A DNA stretch of 64,000 nucleotides, taken from Lantana camara (taxonomy: Eukaryota > Streptophyta > Magnoliopsida > Lamiales > Verbenaceae). The translations under genes were made by a program, and so were the position numbers. This document shows positions 11,653 to 23,278 of the stretch, piece after piece. The first letter of the stretch is position 1; each line of letters opens with the position of its first letter. The stretch lies in assembly GCA_037501455.1 (NCBI GenBank), contig CM074860.1, positions 39,690,501 through 39,754,500 on the forward strand, in the 5' to 3' direction. The notes under the pieces are model-generated. The model made no database searches. It was given only the letters and a program-made list of their open reading frames with translations, and was not told the DNA's origin.

Positions 11653-11832
11653 TGTACCACCCGGAGCGACGAGCCACCACATCCCTCGCACCTAACCCCA
11701 AACCCACATATGAAATAGGAATCCATACATGAGCCTAGGGCTAAGCGAAAGGGAACCTACACACACGCGCTAAGCCAGGCGGAGCCAAACAGGACCAGAG
11801 CGCGCAAAAACAACAAGAAAACGGAAGCATAT
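11653..11832 (-). mobile_element. Gy-B left LTR, part 1
   Basis: This is the LTR end with CGGAGCGACGAGCC, CCTCGCACC, CATATGAAATAGG and CTAAGCCAGGCGG. The reverse complement carries the CATATGTGGGTT...GGTGCGGGGGATGT block common to these LTR families. It stops at the Co-1 target duplication CATAT (11828-11832). Confidence 0.85.
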
Positions 11833-13652
11833 TGTTAGGAATAGTGCCCTTAAAGCAGCTTTTGGCTTTACTATGTCCTTGTAAAATCACAAACAATCTT
11901 TGAATAATAAACGAAATGATTTTGTTCATGGGCATTCACTTCTTTATGTGTTTATTTATGTCTATTTGGGTTGACTGTGTTTTTGCATGTATTGAACTCC
12001 CCTAATCTGATGAGGCCGTTAAGAACATTGTTGTTATGGGAACAAGACATGAAACAAGTTCTTAACTCTATAGGCGAGGATTAGAAACTTCTCCAAGTCG
12101 AGAGTCCGACAGACAGTGGGAGTGTCGACCTTGACTCTGCTGAGACTTGCTTGTGTGATTATGTCCTTTCGAAGGATCACTCAGTTTCATGGAGTGATAA
12201 GTGCATATAATGATGCGTTTATAATACCCGAGGGTGATTGTTACTAGAACTTCATCATGGAGATGTCCCGCGCGAGAATATTCCTAAATGGGAAAGGAAG
12301 TCTCCTAGAAACTTCCAGATTAGGAATTATCTGACAGGTCAATAACGTGATTGATTAATCCTTAGACTTGAGATTCTGCAATGTCTCATATGAGCTAACT
12401 CTGTAATCTTTGATATAGGCTCCAAAGGGTGTCGCCATATAGACACCTGAACCACGGCCTATGTTGGGATTACACAAGTGACATATGTAGAATTAGTAAA
12501 ATCGACAAAGGACCTACACTTGTTGCAAGAACAAGGATGATCTCTTACTGATTGAGTTGTTCGTAGTCCATTAAACTTAAACCCTTAGCCAAGGTGGATA
12601 AAAGATCAAGACATCAAGAAAATGGGGTTTTCTTGGATTAAGGTCTAAGTGGATATGAAACGAACTTAACTTTAAAGATCAAGAATATTTAGGCTCTAAG
12701 AATATTCCCATGCCTTAGTTCTTGATTGAGAGATGGAGTTGTAAGAGGATCGTATTTCACTGTATGTTATTAACTGAAAGGTTCTTCGATTAATTTCGTT
12801 ATTCGGCTAGGGGCCACACATCCATTGCTAGCTTACGATAGTGTGATCTGTGAAGTGATTAATTAATTAGTGAATTAATTAATTACTGTCACTGCTAATC
12901 GAATAATGAACCTAAAGGGTCACACACAAATGCCAGGACACGAGGGTTATGGTAGGATGTTAATATGATTAAAGAAGGATCAAAGTGTTGATCGAAACGG
13001 AGCAAGCATGGCATGAGTAGCGGCGACATGTCGAGTACACGTGGCTGCCACGTGTTACGCAGTCCACGTGGACATACGTGTCTCTGGACGTGTAATCTTA
13101 TTACATGTGAATTCTTTTCTAGAATTAATTAATTAAATTATAATTAATTAATTTAAGTCTTTTAATTAATTTTGAATTAATTATTAAGATTTTATTTCTC
13201 AAGCTTAACCCATTAAATAATTAATTGGGAATTAAATTATTTATTGAATCTTGACTTTTAACTTTAGGAAAGTTGAAAAGTCTAACTTCCTATTGTAGGA
13301 GAGAGAAAGTTATTCTTGCAAGACTTGGAGAACAAGTTGGGAACTTATTTTCTCCAATTAAATTAAATAATTAATCAATAAATTAGTGAGCAAGAAGAAC
13401 CAATGGGGTTCGAACCACAGGAGTATAAATAAGGGGATTGGGCCTTTCTCATTCTCTAGACCAACACTGACGAAGTGTTAAGTTTTTGAGAAAAATAAAA
13501 GAAAAGTTTTCAAAGAAAAACCCTAGCCTTTGACACAAGTTATAGAACTAGCATTCTCACTTGCTTAATCGTGTTCTAAGACTGGTGTGGATACGCTTTG
13601 GACGATCGCTGCTTTGGGATCTATCGAGAACCGTTCGAGGGACATTCCGCTT
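11833..13652 (+). mobile_element. Co-1 5' LTR (3' end missing or replaced)
   Basis: It aligns with 33458-35183 up to GGGACATTCCGCTT. The last about 167 bp of the 3' LTR, ending TTCCAACA, have no clear counterpart here, and no TGGTATCAGAGC primer site follows. So a deletion or replacement has removed the LTR end and primer site. A weak alternative end is TTTCGTGTTTTTCAA near 14483-14497. Confidence 0.8.
13424..13431 (+). promoter_or_regulatory. TATA box of Co-1 5' LTR
   Basis: TATAAATA is followed by AGGGGATTGGGCC and a pyrimidine-rich start region. The equivalent in the 3' LTR is at 34964-34971. Confidence 0.65.
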
Positions 13653-13655
13653 AGT

Positions 13656-14480
13656 TTGAAATACGAAATTGTCGGATCAAAACTGTTTCTTGAAAATTTT
13701 GCAAAAATTGTTTCCCGAATAAATCTGGTTTTAAACTATTTTTATTCAAATTTATTTGAACTGCCTTGATTCGAAATTGGATTGCTTGAATTTATCGAAA
13801 TTACGGAATGAAAAACGGAACAAGTGCGTAGCCGCGCGCGATACGTATCAAGCGCATGGGACGGCTCAAGCCGCCCCGCCCAGTCCGCACTCGCGCAGGC
13901 GACACGGCCGGGAATGCCAAGACTGCGCGCGTCCACGCGAGCACAGTGCCCGGGTGTCCCAGCCATCCGCCCGCCCTGTTTCTTGAAATACGAAGTTTGC
14001 CGGATCAAAACTATTTCTTGAAAATTCACGAAAAAAAAATTTCTGATTAATCTGGTTTTAAGCTGGTTAGATTCGGATTTGTTTGAACTGTTTTAATTTG
14101 AAATTGGAAGTTCTGAATTTGCTGAAATTACGAAACTGAAAAGAGATCGGAACGGGGTTCACCCGCGCTCGAAAACGCGCAGGATTACGCACTCATGTAC
14201 GCGCATGGGGCTGCATCACGCAGCCCTGCACCACCTTGATCCCACGCACGCAGACGTCCGGGCACGCCTAGACGTACCTAGGCGCTGCTGCGCGCTGTTC
14301 CCCCCCCCCCCCTAGTCGGCAAAGCCCACATGATATCGTGCGGGACTGCGCGTCGTGTGTGCCGTATGCGCACGCGCGTGTGCGGGAGATGCCGATGGCA
14401 TCCAATACCTTGGTGGGCTGTGTGGCCTTGTGGGCGACGGCTGCGTGCCTTGCCTAGGGTTTTTCGAACCCCGTTTTTCG
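13656..14480. repeat. Two degenerate tandem units, each AT-rich then GC-rich
   Basis: Unit 1 begins TTGAAATACGAAATTGTCGG (about 13658). Unit 2 begins TTGAAATACGAAGTTTGCCGG (about 13982). Each has about 160 bp of AT-rich sequence (GGATCAAAACT, ATCTGGTTTTAA, GAAATTACG) followed by a CpG-rich island of 150-300 bp. Confidence 0.65.
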
Positions 14481-15589
14481 TTTCGTGTTTTTCAAGTTAC
14501 GTTAAATCCCGTTTTGTAAAATCTGATTGTATTTTAAAATTAGGTTTTAATTTTATAAAATTATTTATTTGAAATAATTGTAAAATTTGGGATTTTATAA
14601 ATTAAATCAAGTTCTAATTTTTTCGATAAAATAATAAATATCACTTTGAATGATATTTTGTAGACAAAAAATTTAATTTTAAATTAATTGTTATTTTGTC
14701 TAGATCCGGTGATTCAATTTTGAATAAATTCTTGAATAATGAACTATATTCAAATTACATAAGTTAGTTGTGACTTGAAGTCAAGGGAGTTTTAAATTTA
14801 ATTGGTAAATTTAAATTGGAGCGGAATCATGCTAGTTTAGGTGATCATGGGTTAGTCTTATGTATGTTTTAAATTCTGCACATGGATGATTTCAATTGGG
14901 GTTGGAGCCCCATAGTTGCGCTTTTTCAATTGGGGTTGGAGCCCTACTTTTGTGTGTACTGTTATATGTTTATTATGTGGCTTTCCTTATTATTTTTTTT
15001 TTGGCTAGGGTATGCCCCGTGTACTTGTCTATGGCCAATATGAAGATTGAGCCATATTACTTTATGTAAAGAGAGTAGAACTTAGGAACTAAGGCTTTTA
15101 TTTTCATTTTGGAGACAAACACCCATGGAATACGAAGGATCCACAAGGAACACTTCAAGACCGGTGGCCATAAGAAGACCCCTCAAAATGTTTAGGAGGG
15201 TTTCTATTAATGTAATAGATAGGGCATTTTTCCATTAAATTTTATACCCCTGTGTGATATGAATTGTCTTATGTGGCATGAATGTTAGATCTAGTGATTT
15301 TGGAGTGGCTCCCGAAATCACATATAAGATAGGATACCCATGATCTTCTCATAATTAGTATCATGCTATGACATGTTATCTGCTAATTGCTTCTGTGATG
15401 TACTTTATGTGAAACTGCATTAAACAAGACAATTAAAATTTGGATAACATTATATGTTTGTGAGGTCATTCGAAAATCCCAATTAAAATATTGAGCTAAA
15501 TTGGAGTAAATAGGTATTTTATCATGGTAATAAAATTCCTAGCATTCCATCAATAAGATTTAGGACTTAACAAGTGAACCTAATTGCTA

Positions 15590-15914
15590 TCTCACGAGTC
15601 GTGGGGTAATTAGTGGAACTTATTAACTCTTAGTTTCCTGATTAATCACTTTAACAAATTAATATTTCTTGACCATTTTAGAATGCGCGATGTCTCACGA
15701 GTCGTAGGTCGTTCCGGAGTAAGTTTGGTTGAGATCTTATGATTGATGGGTCTAGCTCAACACTGAAGTAGATATGGATATCTCACGAGTCGTGGGTCCA
15801 TAGTTGAAAGATCAGTGATGCAACATTACTAGGAATTCAATGAGAGATCGAATTGGCAAAAAGTACCTACCTAAGATTCTTAGACCTTTGGATATCTCAC
15901 GAGTCGTGGGTCCA
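15590..15914. repeat. Four spaced palindromes, TCTCACGAGTCGTGGG
   Basis: Copies start at 15590, 15693, 15781 and 15895, 88-114 bp apart. The core CACGA-G-TCGTG is a perfect inverted repeat around one base; copy 2 has GTCGTAGG. The sequence between copies is unrelated. Confidence 0.75.
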
Positions 15915-16117
15915 GAACTAAGATTGCTTGGGATCCTAGTACCCACTGAGAAAATAAGTTTCTTCTAAAGTCGTTGGGATTTCAAGACTTTCTAAGAACA
16001 GTGGGAGAACATATTTCTAAAGACCTTGATAATATGTATAATCGTTATTATTCAACATGCTCATAATTTCTCTATTTTTCCATTTAGGTTATAGTTCTGT
16101 GATTCTCTACAATTGAA

Positions 16118-16934
16118 ATGGCAACCAAAAACCCTTTGGTATCCATCCTCGAATCAAACAAGTTGACAGGGCCCAATTACTCTGATTGGCTTCGGAATCT
16201 AAAGATAGTTTTAGATTCTTAGAAGAGAAGATATATTCTCTTCGAGGGAGAGCCTACCCCTAAAGGGGAAGCTCCGACTCGGGCCAAAAGAGAGGCGATT
16301 GCGAAATGGTCTGAAGATAATCTTCAAGCCCATTGCCTCATGTTGGCCAACATGTCTCCCGACATGCAAAGGCAACACGAGTCAATGGAATACGCTTGGG
16401 AGATTTATGACCATCTTGAGCAATTGTACCGGCCCAAGGAGTGTGTTGTAAGGTACAACACCTCTAAGGAGCTCTTTCATCTCATAATGAAAGAAGGTAC
16501 AAGTGTCCACGAACATGGTCTTAAGTTTCTTGCTTTGAGCGAGAAACTTACCTCCATGGAGATGCCTCTGAGCGAGAAACTCGCCGTGGAACTGTTGCTC
16601 GCATCGCTTCCACCATCATTCAATCCTTTCGTGCTGAACTTCAACATGAATCATGCTCATTACTGTCGCTGGGCTGATTAGTCAACTTGTGACTCCTGAA
16701 GTCACGATAAAGAAGGATAATAAAGTGATGATGGTCACTTTCTCTTCTAGGCCTTCTAAAGGCAAAGGGAAGAAAGTTCCCAAGAAGAAGGGATCTCTTA
16801 AACTCGATGGAGGGTTTAAAAAGAGAAAGGGCAAGAAGAAAAGGGATCAGAGAGAGGACGTTTGACACCATTGTGGCAAGAAAGGGCATTGGAGGAGGAA
16901 CTACCAAGAGTACAAGGATACTCTAAAGAATGGT
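16118..16934 (+). pseudogene. Co-1 gag (decayed)
   Basis: This is a copia capsid/nucleocapsid gene. ATG at 16118 begins MATKNPLVSILESNKLTGPN, followed by DWLRNLKIVL, phrasing typical of BARE/Angela-like gag. TAG at 16220-16222 interrupts it. The same frame continues with CLMLANMSPDMQRQ and LPLSEKLAVELLLASLPPSF-like sequence (MPLSEK here) to 16681. A frameshift near 16655-16680 moves it to another frame (LISQLVTPEVTIKKDNKVM) with a Lys-rich basic stretch. The CCHC knuckle is destroyed: the first Cys is TGA (16863-16865) and the last is Tyr (HHCGKKGHWRRNY). Confidence 0.85.
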
Positions 16935-18676
16935 GTGTTTATTGTAGAAGTAAATCTATCTATTGATTCTAATTCTTGGGTACTTGTTACCGGCTATGGA
17001 GCTCATATCTGTAATGATGTACAGATGCTAAATGAGGTTCGGCAGCTTGAAGAAGGAGAATGCGTCTTGAAGGTTGGGAATGGATCAAGCGTTAAAGCCC
17101 AAGCCATTGGGACGTATAGATTAGATTTAGGTGTCTTTACTTTAGTTTTGAACAAAGTCCTTTATGTACCTTCTATTATTCGTAATATCATTTCCATTCC
17201 AATACTTGATTGTAAAGGTTTTGAAACATTTTCTAGAAATGAAAACTTTTATCTTAAGAAGAATAAAACTTCTGTTTTGCTTGGTACATTATCTAATGGA
17301 CTTTATACAACTAAAGACACCAATATTCTGAATATACAACAATTAAACAAACGTAAAAGAGATTACAAGATCTCGGCTTCTTTATGGCACGCACGTTTAG
17401 GCCATGTTTCTAAAGATAGGATTGCTAAGTTAACTAATTTAGGATCATTCTATGATAATGAACTTAAAGAGTTAACTCATTTTGAATCATGTCTTAAAGG
17501 AAAAATGGCCAAAACTCCCTTTAATGGTAAAGTGGAACGTGCCACTAAACTATTGGATTTAATCCGTACTGATGTTTGTGGACCACTTAGTGTAAGTACG
17601 AGAAACAATCATTAGTATTTCATAACCTTCATAGACGACTTTAGTCATTTTGGTTTTGTGTACTTAATGAAGTATAAATCAGAAGCCTTTGAGAAATTCT
17701 TGGAATTCCAGAAGGAGGTTGAGAACCAAGCTGGTCACAAGATTAAGACACTTCGATCTGATTGAGTTGGCGAGTATCTCAGTGATGAATTCCTAAGTCA
17801 TTTAGGATATAATGGAATTATCTCACAGTGGACTCCTCTAGGAACTCCTCAATTAAATGGAGTCTCGGAAAGAAGGAACAGAACCCTACTTGATATGGTT
17901 CGTTCCAGGATGAGTTTCACTGAAATGCCAACTTCATTCTGGGGTTATGCCATGGAATCAGCAGTTAAGATTCGGAATCTTGTTCCCTCCAAATCTTTAC
18001 CCAAAACCCCATTTGAGATGTGGTTTTGCAAAATCCCTAACTAATCTTACTTAAGAATTTAGGGTTGTCCTGCTTATGTGAAGAGGACAGTGGGAGATAA
18101 GCATGAAGCTAGATCAAGCTTAAGTAACTTCGTAGGATATCTTAGAGAGTTAATAGGTATTATTTCTACGATCCTCTTGAACAAAAGGTTTTTGTGTCAC
18201 GAAACTCCACTTTTCTTGAGGACTCGTTCCATAAAGAAAAGAAAGGCAAGATCGCAGAACTCGAAGAGGTTCGAGACCAAGGTCCCACGCCTAGCTTCGA
18301 GAATAACGTCCCTATCCCTACCCAAGAGAGTGATACACGCGAAAATCCTCCTCAAATAAGACGTTCTGAACGTATTCCTAGACAACCAGAGAGATGGTAC
18401 GGTTTTCTCCACCAAACATCTCAAATGGATAATGATCCATTAATTTATGAGGAGCCACTGTTATATTCGGACTCTGAACAATAGAAAGAAGCAATCAAAT
18501 CCGAAATGGATTCCATGTACTGTAATCAAGTTTGGACCTTGGTTGATCCACCTGATGGGATCAGGCCCATAGGGTGTAAATGGATATATAGGCGCAAGCT
18601 TGGAGTAGATGGAAGCGTGGCAGCCTTCAAAGTAAGATTAGTTGCTAAGGGGTTTACTCAAAGGCCAGGTGTAGAC
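16935..18676 (+). pseudogene. Co-1 pol, 5' part: protease, integrase, start of RT
   Basis: The protease start reads WVLVTGYGAHIC, where the active D(T/S)G has Val for Asp. The GAG-pre-integrase motif is intact (LWHARLGHVSKDRIAKL). The integrase core has DVCGPL and FIDDFSHFGF, then RSD followed by TGA at 17763-17765, then NGVSERRNRTLLDMVRS with its Glu. Other breaks are TAG at 17613-17615 and stops plus frame changes around 18040-18200. RT begins with NQVWTLVDPPDG, IGCKWIYRRK and RLVAKGFTQRPGVD. It is cut at 18676 by Gy-N; the reading frame resumes at 32105. Confidence 0.85.
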
Positions 18677-21600
18677 TGTAACACCCCGGAGCGAAGGGCG
18701 CCACATCCCCCGCACCGTAGCCCAACACGTCAAATGAAATGGGGACTCTGTCCACGCATCAAGCCACGGAGAACGGGTGACAAACAAAAATCCAACCTAA
18801 GCTAGGCGGTCTAAACCCTACTCAGAGCGCGCAAAAAAAAAAAAAAAAAACAAATAACGAATGCGGAAGCACCAGAATCCCAAAAGCTAACAAAATTACT
18901 CGAGGCAAATTAAAAATAACGATTCAAGTTATACAAACCTATACAATTTCGAATTAAATTCATAACTTATACATATTTCAAAATTAGCCAAAATGCAAAA
19001 AGAAAACAAAATACAATGCATGTGACTCGAGCTATCCTCAACCTCGATTCAAAGAAAACCGCCTAGCTCCAACACCTCAAAACGGGCACCTGCAAACTCA
19101 AATCAATGGGGGAAAAAGAGAGAAATAACGAGGGTCAGTCCTAGAGACTGGTGAGGGGGCTAACACACACACCCATACTTATACATGAGAGCAAAGCATA
19201 TACAAAGCTGAAAGGGTTCATGAACCAGGCATGGTTTTTACATTCTAAAACATTTTAACCCGTGGTAATAGATATATAAAGAAAGAAGTTTGAGGCCGAA
19301 GGCCAAAATCAATCAAGTTTTAAAGTTTAGAAATCTGCACCCGTTTCACAACCATAAACAAAACATAATGTACCGAAAGCTTGAATTACAATCCATTTAC
19401 TCCAAAAGCAAAGGCGAAACGAAAACAAAACGAATCATAAATCAATCCCCTCGCACTGTTTGGGGAAGAGAGATGCCCCTCTCAACCCCCACACATAAAA
19501 CTTATTGAGTCGGGGGATCCCGCCCGCTCTTTCGACGGGCCATGACACATGCACCCGTCGGCATAAGAGAACCTACTTTCCCCTCGTCCTCCCGATGATG
19601 AGCCAAGTCTCCCGTTGGTGGAGAAGTACACAGGGGTTGCAACCGGCGACCCCATGGCCGACCCGGGTCACCCTTACATACAACTCCGGGGCCCAAACTT
19701 ACACTTATCACGCTTACATTTATCATGCTTACCATACGATGCTTATACTCAATTCTTGTCATGCTTATACACACACACGTATCAAAGCTTGTCAAAGTAA
19801 ACAAAAATAGAACTTAGATACATATAAAAGCGTTTTTCAAAGCCTCTTGACAAACGGGACAAAACCCACAAAATACGTATCAAAACACATATCTCTATAT
19901 ATATATACATATATAAGTCGCATGTGGGGTTCAAAATACAAATAGGGTTTTAGGTCATAATAACTAAAAGGAAAGAAAACCTCACCTTGTCGGCCAAACC
20001 GAACAAAACGGATCAGAAGAAGTCTAACGAACCACTTCCTCAAAACCGGAACAAACCTAAGAGAAAAACAAAGAACAAGGACAACTTAGACTCAAAATGA
20101 ACGAAATTGACGCTCGGCAAATGCATGTGAATGATAAAGATGCATATGAGGCTTAACAAATTGACATATAATGTATACGAGTTGATATTTAATCATAAGT
20201 CTCATAAATCATGTCAAACGAATTCATAAGTTTCATATAAGAAACACATCATATCATACACCATGATATCAAAGCATTCATATCGTGCAAGGAGCAAGGA
20301 TTGATCATGCAAGGCAAATGAACGAAACAGGAAGTCACAAACGCACGTTAGAGGAGCATATCGTACATATCAAGCCATAATTCGAAAACGAGCACATAAA
20401 TCAAGTCATAAATTCATAATACACAAGTTAACACATAATATATTAAGCTAACAATGCATGTGGGTCATAAACGGGATGAGAGAAGGCAAGAAAAAGCAAC
20501 GAAATGATGAAAGAAACTCCCCCGGGCCGCTACCGTGACACATGCCACGGCCATGTCCAAAACATAAAGGAAACGGACACGTCCGTGTCCGAATTTAAAT
20601 AAATCAAATGCCCAAGTCGAAGCTCTGACACGGCCTTTTCAAGAATCAGCACAAACTGGACATGGCCGTGTCTAGTTCAAATTTACGAAAATCAGTTTTG
20701 GCGCAGCAACGGTTTTCATAGGCAAAAATCAGGGCATTTCGTGCAGCAGCTTGGGGGACTTTCTTAAGCCTCAAACACACACATAACATACATGAATTCA
20801 ACACCAAATCACCACCAAATCATCACATTATTAGGCCCTAACATGCAGCAACAAATATGATCTCAATCATGCAAGAAAACGAAGCAAGGAAAGACATGTA
20901 TTCAAGTAGGCCATTCTCTTCAAGTTTGAGGATAAAACAGGGGATAAAACCTTGGAAACACCTAGATAACATGTAAAGCAACTCAAATACTTCATGTCCA
21001 TGCAATACCACACGAAATGGAGCTCAAGAAACCATCAAACAAAGCATAATTCTGACAGCAGTTCAAACTGGGAAAGAGCAGATTATAATCTCACATTTGG
21101 AGCTGAAATGAAGCATGAAATCAAGGAAAAACAGAACATATTCATAGAGCAACATGTGTAACACATAACCATGCATTAATACACGAAATTGGATGCAAGA
21201 ATTCATCAAATAAACCTAAAAAACATGACAGCAGTTCAGTGGAAAAGGAGCAGATTTGCAGCAGTTTATAAGGTCCAAGAACTCAAGTTTGCAGCCAAAA
21301 AGAAGTATGAAATCAGGGAAAAACGAAGCACATTCATAGAACAACATGTATATTACATAACCAAGCATTAGTACACGAAATTGGAGGTAAGAATTCAATC
21401 ATTTGATCTCAAAAACGTGACAGCAGTTCGGTAAGAAATGAGCAGTTTGCAGAAAAATACCAAACCTGGTTTAAAAGTTTCCTTTCTTCTCTACAAGTCC
21501 GACGCATCTTCCAGAATTTGAATCCGAATTCCCGAGCTCAAGTTATGGCCTACGGAACACGAGGCGCGCTAAAACTAGTTAGGCCCTCATGTCCCTCGTG

Positions 21601-21923
21601 AAATACCAAAGGTTTAAAACCTCGATAAACGAACCCGAAAACATAAAATGAGTATGCAAACATATTCATAACTCACATATATCATGTATATCAAAATTTC
21701 ACAAAAATCGGAATTGAATTCCGGTACATAACAAGCAAATTACGAGCAAGCAAACTTAAACGTTTAAAATTCAAAGTTCATAATATAAACAATTGATTTC
21801 ATATAATTTCAAATAATCATATAAGCATTAAAATAACACTCAAATACGTAATTAAATAATTTAAAGCGCACAAAACCCTCTCGTCACGGCGTACCTGGAA
21901 ATCCGAACGATCGGGATGTTACA
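18677..21923 (-). mobile_element. Gy-N left (3') LTR
   Basis: It is 3247 bp and collinear with the right LTR except for a deletion of about 560 bp: GCAGTTTGCAG joins AAAAATACC near 21452. That loss covers the promoter and donor region. It has an 18-A run at 18833-18850, the CAGTC...GACTG module (19135-19155) and a palindrome cluster at 20530-20680 (GACACGGCCGTGTC-like, decayed). No gene was found; the 100-aa ORFs at 19502-19810 also occur in the other LTR and are chance frames. Confidence 0.85.
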
Positions 21924-22267
21924 AACTCCCCTCCTTCAAAAGGACCTGTCCTCAGGTCCTAAGGGGAATCTTGAACGGCTCCGAAGACAAGCCCAACTCC
22001 ACACTTCCGCTGCGCTACTCTGATCGTATACTTCTCGAGACCCTATCTCCTTAGATGGCGAACCGGACACAAAGTCCTAGTCGTTTGGCCCCACATCCCA
22101 AATAAAGATTCGGGAAGAGTTGGAAAATTCTCAACCTTGGCACATAGACATTACTACGTAAAGTCCATAACGTCTTTCTTATGCCATAACAGCCGGTTTC
22201 TTAAAACTCCGAAAACTCCAAACCCTGAGTGGGATTAACTCATGACCTTGCACTTCTTAAGGCATAG
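21924..22267 (-). other. Gy-N internal region, 3' end
   Basis: 344 bp between the 3' LTR and Gy-H. It holds the polypurine tract (21925-21938) and the downstream CAGGTCCT/AGGACCTG motif also seen before the Gy-A LTR (TGAGGACAGGTCC). No pol similarity could be recognised. Confidence 0.6.
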
Positions 22268-23120
22268 TGTAACGCCCCCACCCGTACCAGAACAAGAGGA
22301 GAGCGGCGTCTCAACCCCCGCACTGAAGCACCTCTCAAGTAATGGTATGAGTCATCACTCAAGAAATACTCCAGCGAACGGCTACCTATCAGAACTATAC
22401 ATGTACAACGATGTGGCTATGCAGCGGAAAATCAGAGTATTTTAAAACTTTTCAAAACATATGCGTGATGGAATGTAACAAGCAAGAACATATTGATCGT
22501 GTAAGAGAGACTCGGCATATCAGAACATATAACATATTCACATATAAGTACCGGTACAGCAGAGATCAAAATATCGGTAAAAGAGTAGCAGGATGAGTAT
22601 AACAAAGATACTCAAGTATTCAGAAACAAAAGTAATGCAGCCATAAAACATATGCAGGACGCAAAAGAGGAAGTAATACTAAGTCCTGACTGAAACAAAA
22701 ATGACAATCTAGAGCTTCAAGATACCTCTAGACTGTGGCTGCAAGACCTGAAACCACGAGGCAAGAAAACGGGAGACGTATTAGTCAAAAGGACTAAGTG
22801 AGGGAATACTTTAAAGAAAGTACTGAATTAAAGAACTTGAAGTAAAGTTCGAAACTGTTAATTGCAATGCTTTAAAGAAGAACTTGAAACAAGTTCAGTT
22901 GATAAAACTCTTTGAATGTGATGTTGTAAAAGAATGCACGTTAAAAACATTTTCATGAATGCTATCGCACGCGCACACATATGCTGTTGATGGTTCATAA
23001 TTCTTTCATAAAACGGGATAAGGGTAAAGTGAACTTTTCCAGATTTGAACCATCCTTTATGAAATAGAATTTTGCCCGCAAGCTAGGCTCCTCCATCCTT
23101 ACTCCAGAAAAACATGATTC

Positions 23121-23278
23121 GGTAGAGCATCGGACCAGGATCAACAATAATTCCAAGTATAGTAGAGTATCGGACCAAGATCAACAATAACCCCACATAT
23201 AGTAGAGCATCGGACCAAGGTCAACAACAACTCCGCATATAGTAGACTATCGGACCAAGGTCAACAACAACTCTTACC
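23121..23278. repeat. 40-bp tandem repeat, four copies
   Basis: Units at 23121, 23161, 23201 and 23241 share AGTAGAGCATCGGACCAAGG and TCAACAACAA with few differences. A looser repeat of about 22 bp (GTCTGTAAAACATGTGATTC-like) follows at about 23570-23730. Confidence 0.85.

Larger units (their letters stand above)
13653..16117 (+). other. Co-1 untranslated leader
   Basis: This is the 2.46 kb between the broken 5' LTR and gag; BARE-type elements also have leaders of about this size. It holds two AT-rich/GC-rich tandem units (13656-14480) and a 13-C run at 14300-14312. It also holds two copies of TTTCAATTGGGGTTGGAGCC (about 14890 and 14926) and four CTCACGAGTCGTG palindromes. Just before the gag ATG, TTTTTCCATTTAG could be a 3' splice site. 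No gene is supported in it. Confidence 0.7.

Noticed and set aside
13742..14029. 95-codon minus ORF and plus ORFs in the CpG-rich part of the Co-1 leader
   Set aside because: GC-rich DNA lacks stops by composition; frames overlap on both strands and match nothing.
19502..19810. 100-codon ORFs on both strands, repeated at 29131-29508
   Set aside because: They recur only because they are in the two LTRs of Gy-N; frames on both strands and indels between copies argue against coding.
23121..23278. Possible CRISPR-like array
   Set aside because: Units are directly adjacent without spacers, in plant LTR DNA; plain tandem repeat.
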